The notes below the pieces were generated by a model. That model saw only the letters and a program-made list of their open reading frames with translations. It did no database searches and was not told the origin of the DNA. Shown here one piece after another: positions 1 to 7,454 of a stretch of 64,000 nucleotides of DNA. Every line of letters begins with the position of its first letter. Position 1 is the first letter of the stretch. Made by a program: the position numbers and the translations under genes. The stretch is from Phycisphaeraceae bacterium. Its GTDB lineage: Bacteria; Planctomycetota; Phycisphaerae; Phycisphaerales; Phycisphaeraceae. The stretch spans positions 1 through 64,000 of the forward strand of contig JADLAP010000119.1 of NCBI GenBank assembly GCA_020848195.1, given 5' to 3'.

Positions 1-2
1 AA

Positions 3-461
3 GCCCTCTTCCATCAGGGCGAGGAACGCGACTACGCCCTGCGCCTGCTCGACGCCGGCTACGTGATCCGACTCGGCAAGGCCGACCCGATCCATCACCA
101 TGAATCGCCCAAACGCGACACGACGCGCATGAGCCTCTACGGCCGGCGTAATGACGTGCTGTTCGTCTGGCACAACGCGCCGTGGCCGAGGTTGCTGATC
201 GACCTGCCTAGCACGGTGATCGGCGGCGCATGGTACGGCCTGCGCACCGGCCGGCTGTGGCTGATGCTCTGCGGCTCATGGATGGGTCTGACGGCGATCT
301 TCCGGCAGTGGACGTTGCGCCGTCCGGTGAGCCGCGCCGCCTACGCGCTGCATCATAAGCTGCGCCACGAGCGATGGACGTGGGAGCAGTTCCAGCAGCA
401 GGCCGCGGCAGCGGGGCTGAAGCTTCATGCCGATGGTCTTTCCAGCGCCAGGCAAGCGTGA
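3..461 (+). CDS. Family 2 glycosyltransferase, C-terminal part (cut by window edge)
   Basis: The reading frame is open from the first complete codon of the window, so the N-terminal catalytic half lies outside. The visible part begins with the block GEERDYALRLLDAGY, the acidic E/D-x-D-x-x-x-R-L motif that carries the catalytic base in GT-A fold family 2 transferases of the rhamnosyltransferase/WcaA type. It continues with a His-rich HHHES segment, followed by YGRRNDVLFVWHNAP and hydrophobic stretches that may sit at the membrane. The likely role is transfer of a nucleotide sugar to a cell-surface glycan or lipid carrier. Donor and acceptor cannot be told from this fragment. The family call is firm, the substrate unknown. 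Confidence 0.8.
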   Translation, partial: ALFHQGEERDYALRLLDAGYVIRLGKADPIHHHESPKRDTTRMSLYGRRNDVLFVWHNAPWPRLLIDLPSTVIGGAWYGLRTGRLWLMLCGSWMGLTAIFRQWTLRRPVSRAAYALHHKLRHERWTWEQFQQQAAAAGLKLHADGLSSARQA

Positions 462-471
462 TCCAGACCCC

Positions 472-507
472 AATGACCGAATGACCAAGCCGGTATGACG
501 AATGACC
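472..507. repeat. Short AATGACC direct repeats
   Basis: The heptamer AATGACC occurs three times (472-478, 480-486, 501-507), with a TATGACG variant just before the third copy. The array lies just after the glycosyltransferase stop codon in a 255-base gap. A TCGTCATT stretch, the reverse complement of AATGACGA, lies near 574. No function can be assigned; such short arrays are common as intergenic filler. Confidence 0.5.
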
Positions 508-672
508 GGACGCGCGGGCCGTTTGCCCGCGGCTGGAACAATGCGGTTTTTTCGTCCTTCGGTTTTGGACCTTCGTCATTTCCCCGCGTCCGCCACGTGA
601 TTCACCGGCGATTGCCCTGACCCGCCTTGCTTTTCCCATGTTTCAGGCTGGACACGGGGGCTTGGGATGACG

Positions 673-708
673 ATAATCATCATTATGTACATCCTTTCCA
701 TAAAGGAT
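673..708. promoter_or_regulatory. Paired inverted repeats before the toxin-antitoxin operon
   Basis: Two inverted repeats lie directly before the antitoxin start. ATAAT/ATTAT (673-677, 682-686, 4-base gap) is followed by ATCCTTT/AAAGGAT (691-697, 702-708, 4-base gap). Their centres are 20 bases apart, about two helical turns. The second repeat contains the Shine-Dalgarno AAAGGA, so it could be a DNA operator for the Phd-type antitoxin or an RNA hairpin hiding the ribosome site. The arms are seen directly; their roles are inferred from autoregulation in this family. Confidence 0.5.
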
Positions 709-716
709 ATTATGCT

Positions 717-977
717 ATGAACAACGTCAGCATTGTCGAAGCCCGCAGCCGGATGGCGGACATCATCAACGGCGTGGCGTACGGCGGCGAGCGGGTGGTT
801 CTGGAACGGCACGGCAAGGGCGTGGTGGCGATCGTGTCGGTGGAAGATCTGGAATTGCTGGAAGCGATCGAAGATCAGGAGGACGTCAAGGCGGCCCGTC
901 GCGCCCTTTCGGAAATGAAGCGAAAGGGCGTGAAGCCGGTGTCGTGGGACAAGGTGAAAGCCATGGCGGGACGGTGA
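717..977 (+). CDS. Phd/YefM-family antitoxin
   Basis: An 86-residue protein of Phd/YefM type. The N-terminus (MNNVSIVEARSRMADIINGV) matches the DNA-binding fold of these antitoxins, with the usual block G-E-R-V-V-L-E-R-H-G-K-G-V-V-A-I-V-S-V-E-D and a charged C-terminal tail that would wrap the toxin. The start at 717 was chosen over an earlier in-frame start because AAAGGA lies 9 bases ahead of it and the family begins here. The toxin gene follows 3 bases later. It probably neutralises the RelE-like toxin and represses the operon through the inverted repeats at 673-708. Confidence 0.88.
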   Translation: MNNVSIVEARSRMADIINGVAYGGERVVLERHGKGVVAIVSVEDLELLEAIEDQEDVKAARRALSEMKRKGVKPVSWDKVKAMAGR

Positions 978-980
978 GTC

Positions 981-1244
981 ATGTCCTACCGGATCGAACT
1001 GGCCCCGTCGGCGGCACGTGCGTTTACCCGGCTGGATCGCGGCATCCAGCGGCGCATCCGTGACGCCATTGACGGCCTTCAGGACAACCCCCGACCGGCG
1101 GGCGTCCGCAAATTGACGGGTGCAGATGATTTGTGGCGCATCCGCGTGGGCGATTACCGTGTGGTGTACCGGATCGAGGATCATCGTTTGCTCGTGCTGG
1201 TGGTGCGGATCGCCCATCGCCGGGACATCTACCGAGGCAAATGA
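981..1244 (+). CDS. RelE/ParE-family toxin
   Basis: An 87-residue RelE-superfamily protein. Visible hallmarks are the opening YRIELAPSAARAFTRLD, the helix RRIRDAIDGLQDNPRP, the strand block RKLTGADDLWRIRVGDYRVVY and the end VVRIAHRRDIYRG. These match the RelE group of ribosome-dependent mRNA interferases, including the basic and aromatic residues (R of WRIRVGDYR, terminal R-x-x-I-Y) typical of mRNA cleavage. It starts 3 bases after the antitoxin stop, so the two are cotranscribed. A ParE-like gyrase poison cannot be ruled out from sequence, but the GDYRVVY pattern favours RelE. Confidence 0.88.
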   Translation: MSYRIELAPSAARAFTRLDRGIQRRIRDAIDGLQDNPRPAGVRKLTGADDLWRIRVGDYRVVYRIEDHRLLVLVVRIAHRRDIYRGK

Positions 1245-1376
1245 CGCGGTAAGCCTGGGCATCGATGACAACACAGTGTGGCGATGCGAGTGGCGATGTC
1301 GGTATGGACGCCCAGGCGGTGCGGGACGTGCGACAGGGCGTGCGGGGCGGACCGTGGCAAGCGCGACAATTTCCGC

Positions 1377-1404
1377 TTGCATCCGGCGGGTTATTCGATA
1401 AAAT
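1377..1404 (+). promoter_or_regulatory. Probable promoter of LacI gene 1
   Basis: A strong -10 hexamer TAAAAT (1399-1404) is preceded, after 16 bases, by the weak -35 TTGCAT (1377-1382). The expected start point near 1411 coincides with the inverted repeat at 1411-1429. Seen by eye only. Confidence 0.45.
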
Positions 1405-1410
1405 AGCTCG

Positions 1411-1437
1411 TGCTAGCAGGAAACTAGCATGGGCTAG
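1411..1437. promoter_or_regulatory. Inverted repeat and helically phased CTAG sites, candidate LacI operator
   Basis: TGCTAG (1411-1416) and CTAGCA (1424-1429) form a perfect 6-base inverted repeat with a 7-base gap. A third CTAG lies at 1434, so CTAG occurs at 1413, 1424 and 1434, i.e. every 10-11 bases on one face of the helix. It overlaps the expected transcription start of the LacI gene, which suggests autorepression. Confidence 0.45.
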
Positions 1438-1442
1438 TCATC

Positions 1443-2483
1443 ATGATCTACGCCACACAGAAACAGATCGCCCGTAAGCTCGGCGTCTCCCGGCAGGCGG
1501 TGGGTTTCGCCCTCAGCGATGATCCTGACATCCGCAAACAGCTCAGCGAGGCGACGCGGAACCGGATCCGCAAGGCGGCCCAGAAGATGGGATACACGCA
1601 GCACCGGGCGGCTTTGGCGATCAAGTCTGGACGAACACAAATTGTTGGTGTGGCTGGACATGTGGCGAGAACTTCTTCCACGCTGGATCGTCTGACCGCG
1701 CTCTCCCAGGTCTTCAGCGAGAACAACTACCGCATCCTGTTCTCCACGTTTGAAAGCCACTGCACGCAGCAGGAACAGGATGTCATTGAAGACCTGCTGG
1801 CTCATCGCGTGGATGGACTGGTGGTGCTCAATCCCTCCACGTCGGATTTGTCCTGTTACACCAGACTTCACGACCGGGGCTTTCCTCTGGTCATGCTCTC
1901 CGGCGATTTTTCGGAGCATGACCTGCCCCGCGTGCTGCTGGATACCGGGCAGGGCAAGTACGACCTGGCGTGTCATCTGATCGAGCTGGGACATCGGCGC
2001 ATCGCGTTTGCCATTGGTCAGTTCAAGTATCACGCATCCAACCCGCATTCGGACTGGAACGGTTTCACGAAGGCGATGCACGAGGCTGATCTGCCGGTGG
2101 TGGATTCCTGGATGCTCAAGGATGAGCTGGTTGACCGGGAGTCCGTCGCCCGGTTCACCGGTCGCGTGCTCGACGGCCCCGACCGGCCCACCGCCATCAT
2201 GTACACCAACGACGAAATGGCCCTGGTCGGCCTGCACGCGATCATGGCCAGGGGGCTGCGCGTGCCGCGGGACATCTCCATCACCGGATACGACGACTTC
2301 CCCCTGGCTTCGTTGGTTTCACCCACGCTGACCACGGCGAACCAGAACTATCTCGAACAGAGCCGCATCGCGTTCGCCATGCTGCAGCATCAGATGGACA
2401 GCCAGCCGATGGATGATTCCTGCCGGATGCTGATTCCCCCGCAACTGGTCATCCGTCAATCCACGGGAGCCGTCAACAGGTAA
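1443..2483 (+). CDS. LacI-family transcriptional regulator (glycan locus 1)
   Basis: A 346-residue LacI/GalR regulator of normal length. Residues 5-50 form the helix-turn-helix (QKQIARKLGVSRQAVGFALS) and hinge. The rest is a periplasmic-binding-protein-like sensor domain that should bind a sugar, with the family blocks DGLVVLNPS, GHRRIAFAIGQ, PTAIMYTNDEMALVG and the end block PRDISITGYDDFPLASLVSPTLTT. Its gene is followed at 45 bases by a pseudopilin gene and then two secreted glycan-related genes, which it probably controls together with itself. The start has no clear Shine-Dalgarno. The ligand is unknown. Confidence 0.9.
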   Translation: MIYATQKQIARKLGVSRQAVGFALSDDPDIRKQLSEATRNRIRKAAQKMGYTQHRAALAIKSGRTQIVGVAGHVARTSSTLDRLTALSQVFSENNYRILFSTFESHCTQQEQDVIEDLLAHRVDGLVVLNPSTSDLSCYTRLHDRGFPLVMLSGDFSEHDLPRVLLDTGQGKYDLACHLIELGHRRIAFAIGQFKYHASNPHSDWNGFTKAMHEADLPVVDSWMLKDELVDRESVARFTGRVLDGPDRPTAIMYTNDEMALVGLHAIMARGLRVPRDISITGYDDFPLASLVSPTLTTANQNYLEQSRIAFAMLQHQMDSQPMDDSCRMLIPPQLVIRQSTGAVNR

Positions 2484-2528
2484 ACGCCCATGTCGCATGA
2501 ACCACAACTGGCATCAGGAGCCTTTCCC

Positions 2529-3236
2529 ATGTCGCAGGTCGCACGCACCATGTTCGGTCGCCGGGTCCGGGCCTTCACGCTCATCGAGCTTCTCGTCGTG
2601 ATTTCCATCATTGCGATGCTGATCGCCATCCTCCTGCCGGCGCTGCAGAAGGCGAAAATGGCGTCGCAGTCCGTCCAGTGCCTGAGCAATCAGCGTCAGA
2701 TGGGATTGTTTTTCCAGACCTATGCCGGCGACTACAAGGGCGTGCTGCCGCCGAGCGAATGGCGATTGCCTTCCGCCACGGGATGGGATGCATGGAAGTA
2801 CAACGGCTGGAACGGCATCATGATCTCGAAGGGCTATATCCCCGCGTTTCCTTCCGGGTCATGGTATGTGAATACCCTCACGGATTACGGGCATTTCCTG
2901 TTCTGTCCCACGGCTTCACCTCACAATGAGGATTCATATCACGCCGATTACAGCATGAGTTTGTGCCTGGGCGCCACGAGCTTCAACGGCACGACGCCGT
3001 ACACGTGGGCCGGCATCGTGTCGGACTGGGTGCGTCTGGAGAACTATCCCTCCAAGCCGTATTTCGGCGACACCACCGGTGCGCCGTCATGGTCGCATTA
3101 TGCCGCCTTCAGTACGGTTCGGTGGCGGCATATGAGCGATGCCGCGAATTTCCTCTACGGCGACGGCCACGCCAAACCCGTACTCTTCCGCGACTGGAAC
3201 CCCACATTCCTGTATGAATATCTTGTCGTACCCTGA
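2529..3236 (+). CDS. Pseudopilin-like protein (glycan locus 1)
   Basis: A 235-residue protein with a type IV prepilin N-terminus: a short basic leader (GRRVR), the processing site A/F and the helix [20 protein letters not shown] ending in LLPALQKAK. The body has the C-terminal block WRHMSDAANFLYGDGHAKPV, the H-x(9-10)-D-G signature of the large planctomycete DUF1559/pseudopilin group. I chose 2529 over an earlier in-frame ATG at 2490 because AGGAG (2516-2520) lies 8 bases before it. It would be cleaved and methylated by a prepilin peptidase and sit in the inner membrane, or in a type II secretion-like pseudopilus. Its place between LacI and secreted glycan genes recurs in the other two loci. 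Confidence 0.88.
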   Translation: MSQVARTMFGRRVRAFTLIELLVVISIIAMLIAILLPALQKAKMASQSVQCLSNQRQMGLFFQTYAGDYKGVLPPSEWRLPSATGWDAWKYNGWNGIMISKGYIPAFPSGSWYVNTLTDYGHFLFCPTASPHNEDSYHADYSMSLCLGATSFNGTTPYTWAGIVSDWVRLENYPSKPYFGDTTGAPSWSHYAAFSTVRWRHMSDAANFLYGDGHAKPVLFRDWNPTFLYEYLVVP

Positions 3237-3294
3237 TCGCTTGCCTCCTATCGCTTATGGGTTGGATACGCGGCTGTCCATCTGGAGCTTGCAT

Positions 3295-4272
3295 ATGTGC
3301 AGGATGACGTATTGCCGTTTCGCCGTGTTGCCGCTGGCATGGCTTGTGGTGACCGGAGTTGGAGTTCAGGCCGGCGACCCGCAGGCGAAGCTGGATGTGC
3401 AGACCGGCGAGGGGTCGGGCGTCGAGTCCGGCCTTCCTGGCCGGTTCGCCAACTTCGACATCGACACGGGCAACGCGAAGCAACGGATTTACTTCTTTTC
3501 CCCGACCGATCGCGGGCCGACCTCGCCTTATCAGCAGACCTACAGCGGATACGCCATTCATCGGCCGGGCAACTGCTGGTTCTGGGAAAGCGCGGTGAAC
3601 CTGCGCTGGTCCGTGGCGGGATCGAAGCCGTTCAGTTTCGGCGCGCAGCCGGCGACGCATCGCGTGCTGGCGTCCAAGGGCGAGCGGGTGGCATTTGACC
3701 TGATTGCCGAATCGCCGACCGGCAAGGCCGCCATCCGCACCGCCGCGCTGCCGGGACGTTCCCTGCTCTTTGTTGAAGCCCATCGCACCAGCCCAGGCGT
3801 GCCTATGGAACTGGAGCTTTGGGCTTATCCCTGCGGCCATGCGGCACCGCTCGACCGTTGCATTCATCTGGATGGCCTGGAGCTGCGCAACCACAAGGAA
3901 GCCCCCAAGCCGGATGATCCTGCCTCGCGCGACATCCTCAGTTGCGAGAACGAAACGATTGTGTATCGCCTCGACCTGGGCAAGGATCGCCGCTGGTGCC
4001 TGCTGACCGATCACGCCAGGGAACCCGCGGCCGGGCAGGCGGGCATCGTCTTCGACCGCCGTGACATCCAATCCGCACGGGCGGAAATCTATCTCAATTA
4101 CTACATCCGCCTGACCCTCGTCGCCGGGCCGCAAGTCCGCTCCACGCGCCTGGTGCTTTGCACGTTCCCTGAAATGACCATCGGCGAAGCGGAACAATCG
4201 CTGAGCAACATCGCCGGGGAAGCTGAGGCCTTGACGGCCCGGGCCTTGGATGGTTTGCCCGCGCCCTTTTGA
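3295..4272 (+). CDS. Secreted protein of unknown function
   Basis: A 325-residue protein with a Sec-type signal peptide: MCRMTYCRFAVLPLAWLVV, then the likely cleavage site VQAGDP. GGAG 7 bases ahead supports the start at 3295. I recognise no family. The mature part is rich in beta-type segments (YFFSPTDRGPTSPYQQTYSGYA, in two pieces; LELWAYPCGHAAPLDRC), with three of its Cys in the middle, and ends in an Ala/Glu-rich helix. It lies 58 bases after the pseudopilin gene and 49 bases before the DUF4838 gene, so it is probably part of the same operon. A carbohydrate-binding or surface role is only guilt by association. Confidence 0.75.
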   Translation: MCRMTYCRFAVLPLAWLVVTGVGVQAGDPQAKLDVQTGEGSGVESGLPGRFANFDIDTGNAKQRIYFFSPTDRGPTSPYQQTYSGYAIHRPGNCWFWESAVNLRWSVAGSKPFSFGAQPATHRVLASKGERVAFDLIAESPTGKAAIRTAALPGRSLLFVEAHRTSPGVPMELELWAYPCGHAAPLDRCIHLDGLELRNHKEAPKPDDPASRDILSCENETIVYRLDLGKDRRWCLLTDHAREPAAGQAGIVFDRRDIQSARAEIYLNYYIRLTLVAGPQVRSTRLVLCTFPEMTIGEAEQSLSNIAGEAEALTARALDGLPAPF

Positions 4273-4321
4273 CGGGCGATGACCTGAACGATGAACTTGT
4301 GTTCGCATGAAAGGAAACTGG

Positions 4322-6688
4322 ATGCGCGGTTCCTACCGTTGTTGGATGTGCCTGTTGTCGTGGTTGGCGGTCGCGGCGGCGTCGGGACGGGTTCTGGCTG
4401 AACCCGTGCCGCTGACGCTGGTGGAACAGGGCCAGCCACGCGCGACCATCATGCTGGGTCAGACTGCCGGCTCGACCGAAATCACCGCCGCCGGTCAACT
4501 GGTCGAGATCATCCGGTCGATCACCGGCGCGACGCTGCCCGTGACTCGTCTGCCCGACTCGCCCGCTGCCGGCCCTCAGATCATCCTCGGAACGCCGCGG
4601 ACCCACGCGATGGTGGCCGACGTCGCCGGCCGGCTGGGATTGGACGGCGTGTCGGATGAGCAGATCGTCATCCTGCGCGAAGGCGACCGCCTGTATCTCT
4701 GCGGCAACAAGCCCGTGGGCGCGATGTTCGCCTGCTTCGCCTTTCTGGAAAATGACCTTGGCGTACGATGGTACTGGCCCGGCGAATCCGGAACGTATCT
4801 GCCCCGCATGGACAGCATCCACATCGGCCGGGCGTCGTTGAACCGCAAGCCCGCCTTCCCGCAGAGCGGCTACAAACTGACCTACGGCAGCGATCCGCAA
4901 ACCGAACTGTGGCACGCGCGCAACCGGTTGCGACTTGCCCGCAACCTGTGGGCCTGGTCGTATGCCGACCGTCAGATCAATCAGCAGCGTTACGCCGATT
5001 CCATCGCCATGGGCATCAAACCCATCGTCAGTGGACATTGCCTGGGTCTCGATCCTGACCGGTATTTCGCGGCTCATCCGGAATACTTCATGCTGGCGGC
5101 GGGCAAACGGCATCGCGGCTGGTCGATCTGCTGGTCCTGTCCGCCGGCCAGGGAAATGCTGCTGGAGATGCTCAGGAGCTGGATGCGCGACTATCCCGAA
5201 GTCGAGGAGTTGCACGTCTATCTGCCGGACGAAACGCAGCGATGTCAGTGCGAGGAATGTCTGGCGCTGGCGGACGATGCTTCGGGCCGGTACTTCAAGT
5301 TCCTCGACGGGCTGATTCAGGAAGTTCGACGCGACTATCCCCATGCGAAGTTCTCCACGCTGGCCTACCAGGAATACATGGATGTGCCCGCCGTCGTGAA
5401 GCCCACGCCGGGCATGGTTGTCCATTACTGCGCCTACAACCGCTGCTACAAGCACCCGCTGGAAAGCGACTGCAAGGCCAACGTCGATTACCTGGGCCAA
5501 CTGAAAAAATGGTTGGCGCTCGGTCAACCGATGGCCATCTACGGCTACGAATACGACGCGCTGGTCGGCGCGGAAGGCGCCAGCGGCGTCATGATTCCCA
5601 ATGTGCGGATGATGGCGGATCAGCTTCGCGCCTACCGACGTCTGGGCATCCAGCACTTCGGCACGCAATGCCCGATCTATGCCTACAATCCCGGCTCGCA
5701 GCCCCAGGACAGGCCGTGGACGCAGAACCGCCTGTCGCTTTACGTCGGCGCGAAGCTGCTGGTCGATCCGGATCAGAACGTCGACGACATTCTCCTGGAC
5801 TGGACGACGCGCATCTTCGGTCCCGCCGGCCCGTCCATGCTGGCGTACTACAGGCTGGTGGAGGACGCCTGGCTCGCTTCGCCCAATCATCTGACCTACT
5901 TCCTGCATGAACCTGCGTCATCCTGCGATGGCTTCATGTCGGACGAGTTGTGCCGGCGTGTGCGGAAACTGTTCGATGAAGCGGACCAGTCGCTGAGCAA
6001 TCTCAAGGGCCAGGCCGGCGTTCGCATGGCCGAACAGGTTCAACTGGAACGCGGCGTCTGGGGACGCTGGGAACAAGTTTTTCGACAGTGGAAGAAAACC
6101 AAGCGTTCGAACCGTCTGGAAGTACCGCATGTGGCTTGTGAGCCGCCGGTCGGTGGCGAGAAGCCCGACGCGATCTGGCAACGCGCGGTCGTGCAGGAAC
6201 GGTTTCTCACGGTGACGGGCGAGCCGCCGGTGGACGCCACGGCGGTCCAGGCTCTCTGGTCCGATCAGGCCTTGCACCTGCGCGTCACGTGCCGCGACGG
6301 CGACATGGCGTCGTTGTCTAACACGCACACCACGCATGATTCACTGGTCTGGGATGACGACTGCGTGGAGCTGTTTGTCGATCCCGACGGCGCGGGCCGG
6401 TACTTCCATCTGGCGGTCAACTCCAGCGGCGCGACCTGCGACGCCGTCGGCACGCAGTCGCCCAACAGTTGGAATGGCGCGTGGTCGGCTGTAACCTTCC
6501 GGACTCAGGACGGCTGGACCGTCGAGATCACGCTGCCGTTCGTCACCTTCGGCCAGCCACGGAACGAAGGCGAGCCATGGCGACTGGGCGTCAACCGCAC
6601 CCGCCGAGGCAACAAGCCCCACTCCAGTTGGACGGACGGCACATATCGCAATCCCGCCAGTTTTCTGCCGATCCATATGGTGAAGTAG
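4322..6688 (+). CDS. Secreted DUF4838 protein with CBM9-like C-terminal domain
   Basis: A 788-residue exported protein. Residues 1-26 are a signal peptide (W-M-C-L-L-S-W-L-A-V-A-A-A-S-G-R-V-L-A). Residues about 27-150 resemble the alpha-glucuronidase-type N-terminal domain (ITAAGQLVEIIRSITGATLP). Residues about 230-500 match DUF4838, a TIM-barrel glycosidase-like domain with the family block LPDETQRCQCEECLALAD and HYCAYNRCYKHPLESDC. Residues about 610-788 are a CBM9-like sugar-binding beta-sandwich (LVWDDDCVELFVDPDGAGRY, GWTVEITLPF). The start at 4322 has AAGGA ahead; an in-frame ATG at 4307 is the alternative. Probably acts on uronic-acid-containing glycan outside the cytoplasm. The substrate is inferred only from the DUF4838/GH67-type resemblance. 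Confidence 0.85.
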   Translation: MRGSYRCWMCLLSWLAVAAASGRVLAEPVPLTLVEQGQPRATIMLGQTAGSTEITAAGQLVEIIRSITGATLPVTRLPDSPAAGPQIILGTPRTHAMVADVAGRLGLDGVSDEQIVILREGDRLYLCGNKPVGAMFACFAFLENDLGVRWYWPGESGTYLPRMDSIHIGRASLNRKPAFPQSGYKLTYGSDPQTELWHARNRLRLARNLWAWSYADRQINQQRYADSIAMGIKPIVSGHCLGLDPDRYFAAHPEYFMLAAGKRHRGWSICWSCPPAREMLLEMLRSWMRDYPEVEELHVYLPDETQRCQCEECLALADDASGRYFKFLDGLIQEVRRDYPHAKFSTLAYQEYMDVPAVVKPTPGMVVHYCAYNRCYKHPLESDCKANVDYLGQLKKWLALGQPMAIYGYEYDALVGAEGASGVMIPNVRMMADQLRAYRRLGIQHFGTQCPIYAYNPGSQPQDRPWTQNRLSLYVGAKLLVDPDQNVDDILLDWTTRIFGPAGPSMLAYYRLVEDAWLASPNHLTYFLHEPASSCDGFMSDELCRRVRKLFDEADQSLSNLKGQAGVRMAEQVQLERGVWGRWEQVFRQWKKTKRSNRLEVPHVACEPPVGGEKPDAIWQRAVVQERFLTVTGEPPVDATAVQALWSDQALHLRVTCRDGDMASLSNTHTTHDSLVWDDDCVELFVDPDGAGRYFHLAVNSSGATCDAVGTQSPNSWNGAWSAVTFRTQDGWTVEITLPFVTFGQPRNEGEPWRLGVNRTRRGNKPHSSWTDGTYRNPASFLPIHMVK

Positions 6689-6759
6689 CGGAAGAGGATC
6701 ACGCGGGGAAGCCAGGGAATCCGCGTCGCAACGCATGGAGATGCGGGAAACCGTTCAAG

Positions 6760-6844
6760 TAGCCCGGGTGGGACTCGAACCCACAAGGCCGATGCCGGCC
6801 AGCGGATTTTAAGTCCGCAGCGTTTGCCATTTCGCCACCGGGCC
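6760..6844 (-). tRNA. tRNA-Leu (anticodon UAA)
   Basis: An 85-base tRNA on the minus strand. Acceptor stem GGCCCGG/CCGGGCT (first pair G-U) is followed by discriminator A. The D stem is GCG/CGC and the anticodon stem GCGGA/TCCGC holds the loop CTTAAAA, giving anticodon UAA. A long variable arm (TGGCCGGCATCGGCCTT) and T arm GTGGG-TTCGAGT-CCCAC complete the class II fold expected of tRNA-Leu. CCA is not encoded. It converges on the DUF4838 gene, with 71 bases between them. Confidence 0.96.
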
Positions 6845-7313
6845 GATGGTGTGATGATTGTCGTTGGTTTACGCCTGCCGCGTCAAATCTTGCGGGGAAG
6901 ACGGGGTTTTCCGCATGATTTGACGTTCGTGACATGCTCGCCGGCGTTCGGAGCGTGACGGGCTGTTGTGCAGGTTTGGGCACGCCTGCGCGGGGGTTCC
7001 AGGCAAGCGCAGGGCAAGCACCTTGGCCATCCGTTTGCGGTTCCGGCCAGACAGAACACGGAGAATATCCATGCCAAGTGGACCCATTCAGATATGCCGG
7101 TTGACGTTGGGAAAAGCCCTAAATTGTTTCCTCGCGTGGCCGCATCAACCCCCGAACCTGACGCCTGGCCCGTCGCGACCTCCAGGCCAACGCCAACGCT
7201 TCTGAAGGTGTCATGGCTTCTTCGGCCGATTTGGCTGACCAAGAGGTTGTGGAAGCGACGCAAGCCGTTCCTTCGCTTTCGGGGGCCGGCGGTTGTACCC
7301 ACTTCCGGGGGTG
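6845..7313. other. Gene-poor stretch after tRNA-Leu
   Basis: No frame here has a convincing start, Shine-Dalgarno or recognisable protein. The only interpretable element is at its right end, where minus-strand text may continue the IS256 transposase scrap in a shifted frame (an R-F-x-x-L-L...G-R-R-S pattern near 7230-7260). tRNA genes are frequent insertion sites, so this may be eroded mobile-element DNA, but I see no attachment repeat. Confidence 0.4.
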
Positions 7314-7439
7314 AGGCATTCGCACCGCCAGCGGCCCAAGCCCCGTCACCACCGTTCGCTCTTCAGCATGACCCTTGCGCACCACCTGACGATGGCCCTG
7401 GGCATCGCTCAGATGCGATCGGTTGCTGATCCACTGACT
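7314..7439 (-). pseudogene. IS256-type transposase fragment
   Basis: Minus-strand translation of 7406-7314 gives SDAQGHRQVVRKGHAEERTV followed by VTGLGPLAVRMP. This matches the N-terminal block of IS256-family transposases of the form D-x-x-G-R-R-x-V-V-R-N-G-Y-x-x-E-R-x-I-x-T-G-I-G-P-V-x-V-R-x-P. Neither a start nor the downstream DDE catalytic region is present: the frame decays after the P, and upstream it runs into the end of the neighbouring hydrolase gene. It is a dead remnant; no terminal inverted repeats were found. Confidence 0.7.
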
Positions 7440-7454
7440 TGTCGGCGGACTGTG

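Noticed and set aside
6968-7429. Plus-strand frame of about 150 codons after tRNA-Leu
   Set aside because: Overlaps the IS256 remnant on the other strand, has no Shine-Dalgarno and reads as low-complexity Pro/Arg text.
6760-7454. Integrative element at tRNA-Leu with attachment sites
   Set aside because: No integrase gene and no direct repeat of the tRNA 3' end was found in the flanking sequence; only a transposase scrap is present.
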